A DNA stretch of 64,000 bases from Cornus controversa (taxonomy: Eukaryota > Streptophyta > Magnoliopsida > Cornales > Cornaceae). Both the position numbers and the translations under genes were made by a program. The stretch covers positions 100,188,033 to 100,252,032 of the forward strand of contig CM048845.1 of NCBI GenBank assembly GCA_026545225.1. Reading direction: 5' to 3'. How positions within the stretch are numbered: the first letter of the stretch is position 1; the number at the start of each line of letters is the position of its first letter. Shown piece by piece: positions 38,091 through 49,863 of the stretch. The notes under the pieces are model-generated. The model was not told the DNA's origin, did not search any database, and saw only the letters and a program-made list of their open reading frames with translations.

Positions 38091-41000
38091 ATGGCCTCTT
38101 TCTCTGTTCCTTGCCCTAAGACTTCTGCTCTACCCATTGCTTCACAGACGAATCCGAAACAACACCAACAACGACACTGTTCGATTTCCTTTCGGTCGGA
38201 TCCGAAACCAAAGCCGACATTGCTAGCCGGGTCGTCATCAGATCACTCAGCTTCTCTCAGATTTCAGGTTGCTTAAAAATTTGAATTTGAACAATTGTTT
38301 ATATTTCAGGTTGATTCATCATTTTATACTTTAACAGAATTAAAATGTGAACAGTTTTTGGTATACTTATTCTTAATGATTCTTTCTATAAGTATGTTCA
38401 TTGGTTAATTGCTAATTTAATGAGGTGAAATTTCGGATTAATTTCCATTATGGGTGTTAATATGAAGTTCTGCTAGCTGTTGACAACTGTAAAGAGCTTC
38501 TCAAATTATTTCTGAAACTTCACATATCTTTTTTTCCCCATCAAATAAAGAGAACTTTTGATTGTCACAGTTAATTTTAATATTTTGTAGAATGTTAAAC
38601 TCTTAATTATTTGAACTTGTGTCATTTCTAGTTACATTCTTGAGTAATAATTAGATCCTGAATCATTGATCTGGCCCAAATAAACCCCCGTCGCTGAATT
38701 TGTTACTATTCTGTTCACTAGTGTGGCGACTTGGAATGAGTCATAATTTCATCATTTGATGTAGAAAAACAATGAAAATTTTATGTGGGTTTATTGTACG
38801 CTGAATATGTTCTTAATAATCACAGAAGTATTTGTCAATACTTTGTGGATTTTAAATGTTGTACTATAGCAGTATAAGTGTGTTGAATGAACCTGAATCA
38901 TGAATTTTGTGTCCTTAAGGGCCGTATGAAGGCATATATTTAATCCAATAAAGGCTTATTGTTTGTCTTGATGTAAAAAAGAAAAAGATAAAAAAAAAAG
39001 GCCACTAATTTCATCCTGTTGGAGATCACCTCCCTCAGCTTGAGGAGTCGAATAACTGGATGCTTGTGTTACAGCTAGATGGCATGTATTGCCTTTTTAG
39101 CAATAGGGGCCATTGCTTGGTAAAACAATTAAAGCACGGGCTGCAAAAAATGAGAACTTTAGTTTATGTCTGAAGACAGCCACTTCATGTAATAGTGCCC
39201 TGTGTATTGACAATTTTTTTCTTAGTTTTTTTATTTTAAGTTATCCTTTTGACCAATTTTATTGTTGGCTAGGTAAAGATTTTTAACTTTTATCCTCCAG
39301 CATTCTTACTTTTATTTGGACTAATTTACTTATGATTTTGGATTGCAGAAAAAGAAAAGAAAAGGAAAATGGGTAAAATTTAAGAAAAGCGAAAAGGAAG
39401 ACACATAAGAAACCTAAGTGTAAAAAGGATCTATTGCATAAATTTCGTGGGAACACTAAAAGGCCTTATTGGTAGAAGTGTTAAAGGAGTTTCTCTAAAG
39501 AACACACTTAGATAAGGTCATTGTGATATTGGACTTGAAAATTGGGTTGCCATACAGTTTTTCAGAGAAGTTTCTCTTAAGTTCCAGAGTTAAGGTTTGC
39601 AGAATGTTAGAGTAGCAGATTCTTGTAACAAAAAATATTTTGGTCTTCAGCAAAGATATTCAGCAAAACTTGTCCATTTACATCACTTTGAAGTATTAGT
39701 TGACACTTGTTTTGCAAATTGGCAGCTGAAACTTTTTTATGATGAGCAATTTATTTTCTTCCTGAACACTGAATCATTTCTTCCACTTTATAGCTTGAAT
39801 CCAGGATCTGTTAGTGGGGACATGGGTACACAATTTTACAATGACCTAATGTTCTGCTCTAAGTCAATAACAGGTTATACATACTTGTACTAGGTAGAAA
39901 AAATGTGTGGCGGCTGGCAAACTGTCTTGGCGTAGACTGTAAAATGAAACAAAAACCAGAACAAATCAAGACTAGAACAAAGAGAATCAATGAAGCTGTG
40001 TGGGCCAATATCTTATCATATGAAAAAATTGAACATGTACAATAGAAGATGCAAGGATAATCAAAACTTTTTAATCTTTGTTTCGTTTAATCTGTTGATA
40101 ATCTAGATAATGTATCATCGAAAAATTTGCTGCTGGTTTCTTATGTCATATACTTCAGGATAGATTATGTCATATTTTGTTTGGAGCCTCTTTTTGCTGC
40201 ACTCTTTATTTGATTGTGATATTCACACAACTTCTTTTCCTTTTTCTGTGGCAGGGCTCTGGGCGGAACCAATCTGATGCTTTTAAGTTGTGTGCCCAGC
40301 CTAATGAGGTAAGCTGCCCACTGCTATAGGTTCTTTACAGCTCCCGTACTTTCTCTCAACTCTGTTTTCTTCACCTTTATCTTTTGATGTTGACTTTGTG
40401 CGTATCTAAGAAACTAATCTCCACTACTAAGGTTGCTATCGAGAAATCATCAAATTCCGTACCTTTTCCTGAGAAAGAGTCTGAGGAACCTGCCCAAAAA
40501 TCTGGATCTCAAAGCACCATTCCAGATGCATCATCCATTTCGGCATTTATGGCTCAAGTGGCAGACCTTGTTGAGTGCGTGAAAACTCCTTCCATTTGTA
40601 TACACACTCTTTGTGCTAGTTTGCAAATATACATCAGAAATGAACTATTTTCCTCTTTAAAGTTAATATTATTTTTCTTTGGCAGGCTTGTTGATTCAAA
40701 AGACATAATGGAGCTGCAGCTAAAGCAGCTGGATTGTGAACTCCTTATCAGGAAAAAGGAAGCTTTGCCACAGCCACCTGTTGTTATGATGCATCCCACT
40801 CCTCCACAAGCTACAGTTCCATCTCAACTGCCTCCACCACAGCTCACTTCTCCTGCTGCTGTGGGTCCTGTTCCCTCACCTCCAGTTTCAGCGCCAGCAC
40901 CACCTAGCCCTGCAAAGCCGAAGTCATCCCATCCCCCAATGAAATGCCCCATGGCTGGAACATTTTACCGTTCCCCTGCGCCAGGGGCACCTGCTTTTGT

Positions 41001-42363
41001 GAAGGTAATCATCTTATTGTTCTCGTTTGTTGGCACATGCATATGTTTGTGCGCACATGCTTGTATGTGTATGTATTTGCATTTGGGTGTGAAAAAGAGA
41101 GACTTATTGCTTTGAAAAGTTTGAATAATAGATGTTTCCATTGTTTGTATAGTACGATATTTTCTTGAAATTTTTTGGATGTTTAATTGTTTAAGGATAT
41201 CTTGAGTTATGACAATGATTGCTTTCTTCACCCTAGTTTCAGATTAGTTTGAATAATTAAAGAAGGTGTAGTTATAATTATATGAATATCTATGGATGCT
41301 GCAAACTTTTTTCTCTCTTCCTTCCTCACTTCTACTCTAAATGACTTTATTCTTAATTTTTCTCTTGATATATCAACAATACTTTCTTCCGAGTTCTCAA
41401 TTTTGTACAAGTTCTGGTGGCAAATAGTTCCCTTAACCGGAAGTCACTTCTGTAGCAACTAGCAAGGCATTCATATAGGGATAATGAATTTTTATTTAAT
41501 AATGTATTGCATGTGCATGTAACAACAGCTCATATATAGAACACTGCGTGCTACTTTGTGTAAGGTTTTCTCTTTATATTTTCAAGATGGAGTTCATATT
41601 TTACATTATTTAATTTCTGATTGTGGTTCTCCAGGTAGGAGACAAGGTCCAAAAAGGCCAGGTTATTTGTATCATTGAGGCCATGAAACTGATGAATGAG
41701 ATTGAAGTAAGCCTCTTGCTTTATTTGTCATTGTTTTCAGTTCTAAATTTCAATCTTATATTCCTGTTAATTGATATCCCATACGGTTACTGAAAAAGAC
41801 GGGAACTATGGACCTAGTTTGCTTTTGAATTGGAATGGTTATCACTAAGGTTCAAAATTTTCATTTCTTTAACAAATTTATTGCAACTATACTATGGGAA
41901 GCTCCATTTGGGCCCTTTCTTATACAGCTGAAACTTTTCATATATTATACAAAATCGTGTATGGGTGCAGAAAACTAGCTTAAATTACTCGTAACATTGA
42001 CTTGTAGTGTTTAGCTCGAAAGTTTGATCTTAGACTCTGCAGATTGGCTTAATCATTTTTGCATTTTTGCATGTAGTGCCGTCTGCTACATCACACACAA
42101 ACACTCGTTCATGTATGCTCTAACTTCTAGTTTGTGGGTGCCCTGGATCTCAAGCATATTTTTCCTTTTTATTCTTATGTCAGACTGATCAATCTGGAAC
42201 AATAGTTGAGATACTTGTAGATGATGGGAAACCAGTTAGTGTTGACACGGTATGTTTCCCTCTCTCTCTCTCTCTCTCTCTCCATTTTGATTGATTACTG
42301 ATTCTGTGGTTTTCTAAAGCACTATATTCTTCCTTGCAGCCCCTTTTTATAGTTGAACCATGA
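38091..42363 (+). CDS. BCCP1: Biotin carboxyl carrier protein of plastid acetyl-CoA carboxylase
   Basis: BCCP carries the biotin that shuttles carboxyl groups in heteromeric plastid acetyl-CoA carboxylase, the committed step of fatty acid synthesis. Exons 38091-38267, 40255-40308, 40432-40574, 40686-41004, 41635-41706, 42184-42249 and 42340-42363 join in frame to 855 nt, 284 aa, near the usual 255-285 aa. The first about 80 residues are Ser- and basic-rich, a chloroplast transit peptide. A conserved ISAFMAQVADLVELVDSKDI block precedes a long Pro/Ala/Ser-rich flexible linker (about 155-205). Then comes the biotinyl domain with CPMAGTFYRSPAPGAPAF, EAMKLMNEIE (biotinylated Lys about 249) and the C-terminal LFIVEP. 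Exon 3 uses a GTGCGT donor. All key residues are present. Intron 1 (2.0 kb) contains no supported feature. Confidence 0.96.
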
Positions 42364-42573
42364 AGAATTTAGTAACGACTTCTGCTATGGAAACTTTACA
42401 GGGAAAAGCACTTGAACAGTTAGGGCTTAGTTCATTTATGTTCTTACCCATATTTATCTAATGTATTAATTATGCCTTCCCTTTGTTACTTGAATATCAT
42501 AAAATTTTGAAACAATACAAATATCCATATAAGATGTGGGTGCTTGTCCACCTTGAGCCTCTCTCTCTCTCTT

Positions 42574-42604
<31 letters not shown>

Positions 42605-43685
42605 CACATGCACATATCAAGGATCTTCCATTTTCTGTTAATGTGGGTAAATCTTTGTTGCTTGCCACTGAGTTGGGACACAGACATATGAGGTTGTCTT
42701 TTTGAAACTCTTGTATTGCATGGTATGACAAATAATTAACTCGATATAATTGAGTCCCAAGGCTTTTCTATATTAATATATAAATATTTACAATTTCAGT
42801 TCTGTGTGTATTATAAAAAACTTACCTTTGGTTAGAAAAGACTTCTGAGAAAAAGAGGTGAGATGTTAAAAGGAAGATGAAGTCTAGAGAGGAAGAAAGG
42901 GTGTGGGACTGAGAGACAATTAGATATGGAATATGTCTCAACCATAACATATATTAAATAACAAAAGGGAACTTATTTGAGTTAAGTAATGGAATAACAC
43001 TATAGTTTTAACATTTGTATTTCACGAAGCTTTGGGATTTTTATCACAATCCTATTTTTCACTTATCAAAAAAAATAAATAAATAAATAAAATCACTATC
43101 CTTATGTGATTTGGATTTAAAACTTGCATAAGAACTTAAATTTCCCATAAATGTTAAACATCAGCCAAGGAATTAAAGCATGGTTTCAATTAACAAGTTT
43201 GTAGCTATTTTCATACTCTAGTTGATGGAGCTACCACACTAAGATGTTCTTAGGCTTAATCATTTAATTTCTAACAATTGAATTAACTATCATAGTAGCA
43301 TGTCATTAGATTGGACCATTATCCACATTAATACATGTCCCCCTTTAAAAAAATTAAAACAAGAATGAGTCCTAAAAGGAATATTTGTTTACGGAGACAG
43401 AGTCAACATCATAAATATCTCCAAATTTCTGTTTCATACAACTACATACCAAGAAACAAACTTGAAAATGTCTTACGTACGTGTACGTGGTCTCTCCGTG
43501 TGTTCAACTTCTACTAGGATTCCAAAAACTTTCCAATTTCAAATGCGTTAACTTCGTTCGAGTTGTTGATCGACATACACGTTTGTACATATATATATAT
43601 ATATATATATAAATATATGTCTGTGTAGAAATATTGGGTTGTGTATATCAAGCTTTAATTCTACGTAGATTTCAACCCAAATGAG
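42364..43685. other. BCCP 3' region and NAC upstream region
   Basis: The BCCP 3' untranslated region is followed by a (CT)n/(TA)n run at 42559-42604. A (TA)n run at 43588-43617 lies about 70 bp upstream of the NAC start codon and may overlap its promoter. No other gene is visible. Confidence 0.5.
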
Positions 43686-45204
43686 ATGGGCACCAAAGAT
43701 GTTATAGTGAGAAAAATGCCAATTGGGTTCAGATTTTTACCAACAGACGAAGAGTTGGTGAATCATTATCTTGCTAACAAAGTACTTGGCAGGGCTATTC
43801 CAGCTGATGTTATAAAAGATATTCATGCAAGCGAACTTTATAGTAAACCACCTAAGAATACAGGTAATCATTTCATCATATTTATATGTATGTCTATATA
43901 TATATATATATGCGCCTTCTTTTATTAAAAATTTAGATCTTGCTAGTCACAGAAGTGTACGTGTACGTATAGTATTACAGATTCGCTGAGCCAGCAAGCC
44001 TTCAAGTGGTTTGCCTTGAAAGGTAGGTCTATCATCTTCCAAGCAACATGACTAAAAAACATTGGAACAAGTGATATATATATATATACCTTCCACAAGT
44101 AAGATCTCAGTGACCCCATATGGACTCATATGATCTATAACCACATGGCTATGCCCAAACTATCCATTAATATAGTTTTTACAGGTGTGGTAGATCTACC
44201 ACCTTCCATAGTAAAATTCTGTGAAATATATATATATTTTAACTTTATTTTAGGATATAGGCCAAATATATCATTTATTGTGACTGATTTCACTTATTTT
44301 GTTTTACAGCGATGATGAACCCTAATCGGGAAGAAGAGTGGTACTTTTTTATTCACAACGATGAATATTTCCATGGGGAGAGAAAAAAAATTACTGTCCT
44401 TGAAAATGGAAAAAGTTATTGGACTTCAATCGGAGAAGAAGAGAAAATTTGCGACTGTAAAGTAGATCTCATTGCTTTCAAGCTTCATTTTGTTTATTAC
44501 TCTGGAACACTTAATGATCAGCCAAAGAAAACCGATTGGTATATGGAAAAATATAGAATTCAATCCATGCCACCTAACACCAATAACTTAGAGGTAACTA
44601 CAATAATCGAGGGTTTTTTTTTTTTTAATTTTGTAAAAGCTAAATGTTACATTAAAGTTACAAAAAGGTTGAGTTGTAATTTGAAAAATATTGCATAGTG
44701 TACCCATCTTGTGACCTTGACTAAGGTGAGTAGTGAAATTATTTCTCTTTCTAAATTCATTTTGTTTATTGTAATATTCGACTTTAGGGTTGAATTTGTA
44801 GATTATGAATGTATAAATTTTTATATTTATTGGAATTTCTTTGTATTAAATTTGTCCTAGATTTTCTTCCCCGAATTCTGAAGCCAATTTATTTGTATTT
44901 TGTCATTGATGCCCAATTTTTTTCATCTGAATTTTGGTGATCACCTTAATCCTCATTATAGTTTCACCAAATTTATGTGTGCAGGTTTATAATTATGCTT
45001 TCTGTGGATGTCTAATTACTCCCGTACTATTACACTAATTGTTAATTAATTATTGTGGTGTTATATATTAATACTATATTATTAACAGCATTTCTTTTTT
45101 CGCCTTTATTTTATGTGCAGACGAATGAATGGGTCTTGGCAAGACTTCATAAAGGGACGAACAACACCTACAATTGCTTTGATAATATTAATTATTATTA
45201 TTAA
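43686..45204 (+). CDS. Short NAC-domain transcription factor-like protein
   Basis: Exons 43686-43863, 44310-44593 and 45121-45204 join in frame to 546 nt, 181 aa. NAC subdomains appear in order: A (GFRFLPTDEELVNHYLANKV, about residues 14-33), B (weak, lacking the usual PWDLP), C (EEEWYFF, with poor conservation after it), D (SYWTSIG; the usual GYWKATG is altered) and E (TDWYMEKYRI and NEWVLARLHK). The protein ends about 18 residues after subdomain E, so the long C-terminal activation region of typical NAC factors (250-400 aa in total) is absent. Such single-domain NAC proteins may act as competitors or dimer partners; this is inference. The stop follows a Tyr-rich tail coded by an AAT/TAT microsatellite-like stretch. 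It could be a decaying paralogue, but no stop or frameshift is seen. Confidence 0.85.
43981..44022 (+). other. Possible in-frame cassette exon in NAC intron 1
   Basis: A 42-nt segment bounded by TTACAG and GTAGGT lies inside intron 1. Its length is a multiple of three and its phase fits both neighbours, adding 14 residues (DSLSQQAFKWFALK) without a stop. Family spacing between subdomains B and C fits better without it, so it is at most an optional exon. Confidence 0.3.
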
Positions 45205-45376
45205 TATTATCATCATTAGTTCCTAGCAAGTATGACGATTCTTCTTATTATTTAGAGTATAGGTCAATTTGTTTTTTATTTTATTTTATTATCAATAATC
45301 GAAAGCCTTTCAGAAGAAATTGAAGAGCGGTTGAGACACTTCTAAAGAGGTGTACGGGACAAATAAGGCTGATATA

Positions 45377-45640
45377 CAGCTTCATGTACATGTTTATATA
45401 CACGTCATTTTCAACATTCATGTATTTGACACTGTTTTTTTTAATTTATTTGGTTCAGAAATTATATATTTTTTCTGATATATATTCTTTAATGAATTAT
45501 ATATATATCAGCTTCATGTACATGTTTATATACACGTCATTTTCAACATTCATGTATTTGACACTGTTTTTTTTAATTTATTTGGTTCAGAAATAATATA
45601 TTTTTTCTGATATATATTCTTTAATGAATTATATATATAT
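45377..45640. repeat. 132-bp tandem duplication downstream of NAC
   Basis: A unit starting CAGCTTCATGTACATG occurs at 45377 and 45509. The copies are almost identical, including a long T-tract and AATTATATATAT end, so the event is young. It lies in the probable 3' flank of the NAC gene. Confidence 0.9.
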
Positions 45641-46095
45641 ATATATATATGCCAGGATGACATGCAAGGTTCTAAAAGAGATCTGTACACAATTTTTTTT
45701 TTACCGATATGAACAATTTCCAAAATTAATTAAGAATTCTGGTTGTAAACCTTTTAGTTATCATATATAAACTAGTTCAAAATTTAGAAAATTTTGAGAA
45801 TTAAAAAAGAAAAAAAATAGATTTAAGTGATCAAAATTAAAGATAATTGTTCTACTGTGACCATAAAGTTACAAAAAGATAATAGTTACCAATTCTAAAA
45901 CTGTATTGTTTTTTGGATAAATATTACTGACACCCATGTGGTTTAGAGTTATTTAAACTTTGTTTACATCTATCATGGACTCCAAGTGATATTTTTATCT
46001 CTAACTCCGTTACCTCACGCATGAAATGTCTAATATACCCCTAATATTTTATTATTTTTATTCCAAAAGACCAGTTATTTGAAAACCATTTTACC

Positions 46096-46128
<33 letters not shown>

Positions 46129-46424
46129 TTTTATATGTATTATTATTTGTGCAATATAGATATATTAAATTAGGTATTAAGTAACTTAATTAATATAGGA
46201 ATAATTAATGAATTGGATGATAAAAGTATTTAAAGAAGTATAATTTAATTGATTATAAAAATTTGAATATAGAAATATATATAGAGAGAGAGCTCTTCAA
46301 GAAGAAGCCTAAGAGTCGTCGTTGAGTGAGTGATGACGTAGACTGAAAGAGCGAGGCTGTTGGTTGCGTTGCGTGGGGTGGTGTGGGATTGCGGTGCATA
46401 TATGAAATACCCATACAAAGTCTT
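45641..46424. other. AT-rich spacer between NAC and the gypsy block
   Basis: Contains (TA)n runs around 46097-46130 and AT-rich sequence. The short segment 46280-46424 is GC-richer and does not match the paralogous gypsy copy at 57.9 kb, so the retroelement is truncated before it. Confidence 0.5.
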
Positions 46425-47234
46425 TGATTAACCCTCTCAGTTTGACTATCGGTCTGAGGGTAATAGGCTGTACTGAGACGCAGAGCTGTACCCATAGCCT
46501 GCTGAAAACTCTTTCAAAACCCTGATACAAAATTCGGTTCCCTATCTGATATAATGGACAAGGGCACGCCATGAAGCTTCACTATCTTTGCAATGTATAG
46601 TTTCGCGTATTGCTCTGACGTGTAACTCGAGCGACCTGACAAGAAATGAGCTGATTTTGTCAACCTGTCCACTATAACTCAGATAACATCATGACTCTGA
46701 TGTGAGGTGGGAAGTCCCACATTGAAGTCCATGGAGATGTTCTCCCATTTTCATTCCAGTATAGGCAGTGGCTGCAAAGATTCCGGCGGTCTCTGGTCAT
46801 CAATTTTGATCATCTGACAAGTGCTACACTTAGATACAAATATAGCAATGTCCCTCTTCATACCTGTTCACCAAAACTGTCGTTTCATGTCTCGATACAT
46901 TTTATCCCCTCTCGGGTGTACTGAAATTGAAAACTGTGGGTCTCACTCATCACTATCCGCCTCAAATCATCCTTAGAAGGAACCACTAACCGCCCTTTGT
47001 ATCGCAATCCTCCATCTATACCCACTGTGTAAAATTGTACCTCTCCAGATTTCAACTCAGCCACTTTCTCTATACATTGCTAGTCAGTAAGCTAATCTAA
47101 AATTACCCTTCGATTAATAGTAGGTGTAACCACCACACACGGTACAAAAGCATCAGCTAATTTATCAACGCTTCTTAAATCATTCTATTCTGTTTCAAAT
47201 AATGTTGAAAGACTAGCATTAGGTTGGTGACTAA
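46425..47234 (-). mobile_element. Ty3/gypsy copy 1, integrase part (truncated)
   Basis: Minus-strand integrase remnants of a chromovirus-like Ty3/gypsy element, paralogous base by base to 57.94-58.72 kb. Readable pieces include the region around MGTALRLSTAYYPQTDSQTERVNQ (given here as its two halves: LRLSTAYYPQTD and QTERVNQ). Sequence homology stops at about 46425, and the DDE glutamate block and C-terminal part are missing. Frameshifts and stops abound. At 47234 the sequence is interrupted by the PIF/Harbinger-like element and resumes at 52147. Confidence 0.88.
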
Positions 47235-48182
47235 GGTGCTGCTTGGTAACCGAAAACGTTTTATGCTTTTGTTTTTATCCAAAACAGAAATAATGTTTTT
47301 GTTGTGTTGTGTTTTTAATAGTGATTGGAAGCATGTTTGGTAACGTAAAATTTGTTGTTTGAAATTCGAAAACAAAAACATGAAAACATGTTTGGTAACA
47401 TCAAACTGTTGCAAAATTTTTGTAAGCAAAGCAGTGAAAACATGTTTGGTAATTCCAAATGTTGCCAAAAAATTGGTAACAAAAACAAAAAACATGTTTG
47501 GTAATGAATGTTTTTAATTTTGTTTTAAAATTTACTTTTATCTTTTATATATGATTAATTTTTAGATTAATAAACATCATTGTAATGACTTTTAAAAAAT
47601 TGTACACACTTTTTTTTTTCCTAACAATATGGTTTGAAAGTTTAGTAGCATAATATATGCCTTATAGTTCTAGGAGGGACTGCAATTGGCTTCTGAGCAA
47701 TTCTTAATTCATGATAACCTCAGTTATTAAATTTTAATGCAAAGTAAAAGAACTCAGAAATAGCATAACTATATTATTCACATATACTACCACCCAAGAG
47801 ATTGGCAATGCGTCCTTTTAACAAAATTTATTTATATATTATTCACATATACTACCACCCAAAAGATTGGCAATAAATCCTTTTAACAAAATCTATATCC
47901 ATTTATATGTATCCATGAAAAAATCGCTCCATCTCCAACAAAAGAATTATGAAGAACCAATCTAAAAATATTCTATTTTACATTGAAAGCGGCCATCAAC
48001 ACAAATTGGAACTTCTAATAAAGATTCTACCAGTCCCAGATGTGGATCCCATTACTAAGGAAAAATTTACTTCCATCTCCATGCTGTATACCCTCAAATG
48101 TCAGCAGCAAAGGCAATCAGTCCTTCAAAAATGTTCTTCAACTTGCATATACTTGAAACAAAACACCCTCTCTGCTCCTAAT

Positions 48183-48616
48183 TTAGAGTTGGATATTAGG
48201 AGAAGCATTCTCATGCATGTTCTTCTTTGAAAAATGATTGATAGAGTGAGTTGGGGTCTGATTATTCTTTTCTGTGACATGCTTGGAGCCATCAGTTTTG
48301 ACTGAAGCCCTTCGAGGAGGTCGAGAACTAGCATCCTGGACCGTGTTGGGAGTTTGCTTGCAGCTTCACTTTTTTCGTTTCCTTTGCACTGAGCTTCTCT
48401 TCCAACTTCTGAAATGACAAACAACAAATAGACAGCAAAACATCAGCATAAAAGGGAAAAATGACAACAAAGATACAACCAGAGAAGTAGATTGCAATTG
48501 GATTGGGACATGCCTCTTTACGTTTTGCTGCTCTTTCTTCACTCCTGAAGCTAAAAGAGGAGGATATAATAGGAGAACATGCTTTGTTTCCATCTGACCT
48601 TGAAGATTCCGATTGG
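48183..48616 (-). pseudogene. Captured fragment of a TPX2/WVD2-like microtubule-associated protein gene
   Basis: Two exon-like pieces remain. Piece one (48514-48616) reads SQSESSRSDGNKACSP and then SSSFSFRSEERAAKRKE, the hallmark FR(S/T)EERAAKRKE motif of the TPX2 domain. It is preceded by an AG acceptor (TGTGTGGCAG) and followed by GCATGT in place of a GT donor. Piece two starts after TTTCAG at 48408 with KLEEKLSAKETKKVKLQANS, the expected continuation of the TPX2 domain. It then shifts frame; in another frame a C-terminal tail (SSRPPRRASVKTDGSKHVTE, ending NIQL and a stop at 48183-48185) follows. The core LRKSLTFKA-type block is missing. It is therefore a partial, frame-broken transduplicate. 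The full-length parent gene is not in this window. Confidence 0.72.
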
Positions 48617-49557
48617 CTGCCACACAGTTAAGCATAATGATCAAATTTCTCTTTGTGAAATTGTTATATATTATTATGACCGTTATGTAGTCAAGCAACT
48701 CTTAATTTAGTTTTCTGGATTTCTTTAATGCTACAGGATGAGGCAGGGTGTTACTGTGATACAAAGTTGGTTTGAATGTTGTTTACATGTCCTCATTATC
48801 AATTAGACATGGATAACATCCACTGCATAAAAGGCAGCATCCCCACAAGAATAAAGGAAGCCACTTCATTTTTGAGAGATACAACTCATTTTGACAAAGT
48901 ATCATATTCTCTTACTATAAACAAAATACTAGCAAGACTTTCTCCAACCTTATTCTGGGGAAATCTTTCCTTAATACAGTACAGTCTTATTTTATCTTCA
49001 GACACGGTTAAGAATTACATGATCATGCAATGAAAACTCTACAATCCTAGTCAACAATGAGAACTATGCATCTCAATTAAGATGGAAAAAGTTCTTACTC
49101 CCTTGATAGGAATTGTGATTTCCCATCCACTGTTCTGCTTCCAGAAACTGGAGTGATCAAGAAGTGTTTTAGTCCTACAAACCATGACATTAACATTTGA
49201 GTGTAAGGTGTTGAACATGAATACATGTATGGAATGCATCACTGATAGAAGGTTAGTAACTGTTTGAGACTTTAGTTTTTCTTTGGGACTTTTAACACAA
49301 AATTACCTTCTATTTTTTGGTTGAGTAGGAATTGAAGGATGTTTTGATACTCCCATCACAGATAACAACACATAGGCACATACAAGAAACCAACTTCACT
49401 GGAAGTATGAAATAGTTCTCATGATTAAATTTTCACATGAAAAGTGAACCAATATAGCACACTCGGCCAGGATCCCAAGGGATCTTCATACTATTAAATT
49501 TTAGTTCTATTGAATGAAAAATTAAAAGGAAATTTTAAAAGCATCCGATGTTCATAC

Positions 49558-49863
49558 CTATGTGGCCAGCACTTCAGATCTTCTTCAGATGGTTTTAGTA
49601 GCAAGTCAATGAAGGATTTGTCATGAGAATCATCTGGGTTCAGAGTTGGAGGATTTTCATTAATGGTCCACATCTTGTTCCTTGCAAATCCGTGTTGGTC
49701 AAGTGAACCACAGTTTCCAAACTGCACAAGTGCTAACAAAATCCATCAATGAAAATACTCAAAGCTGGTATATACTATTTAATCAAAAATATAGAGGAGT
49801 GTTTAAAGATACCTGTGGGAAACATATAGAGGATCCTCCCCGCATTTCTTTTGGGGGCTTAAG
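49558..49863 (-). pseudogene. Captured fragment of a glucose-6-phosphate 1-epimerase-like gene
   Basis: Two exons separated by an intact short intron are recognisable. Exon one (49813-49863) reads LKPPKEMRGGSSICFPQ, matching the family block with RGG-I-CFPQ. After a GT-AG intron, exon two (49558-49721) reads FGNCGSLDQHGFARNKMWTI, then NENPPTLNPDD and SFIDLLLKPSEEDLKCWPH, and ends in a GTATGA donor. The conserved active-site region around QHGFAR is present. The upstream beta-sandwich part and all downstream exons are absent, so no enzyme can be made. Splice sites retained in the fragment show capture at DNA level, not from mRNA. Confidence 0.85.

Noticed and set aside
39597-39893. 98-codon open frame in BCCP intron 1
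   Set aside because: No family resemblance; it sits between well-supported exons in the same strand and has no conserved feature.
47949-48230. 93-codon plus-strand open frame in the Pack-type element
   Set aside because: It is antisense to the 3' part of the captured TPX2-like fragment, whose motifs read convincingly on the minus strand.
49051-49242. Third captured gene fragment in the Pack-type element (minus-strand frame with HSSFWKQNSGWEITIP)
   Set aside because: It did not match any family I recognise, including the missing exons of the epimerase or TPX2 genes, so it is not annotated.
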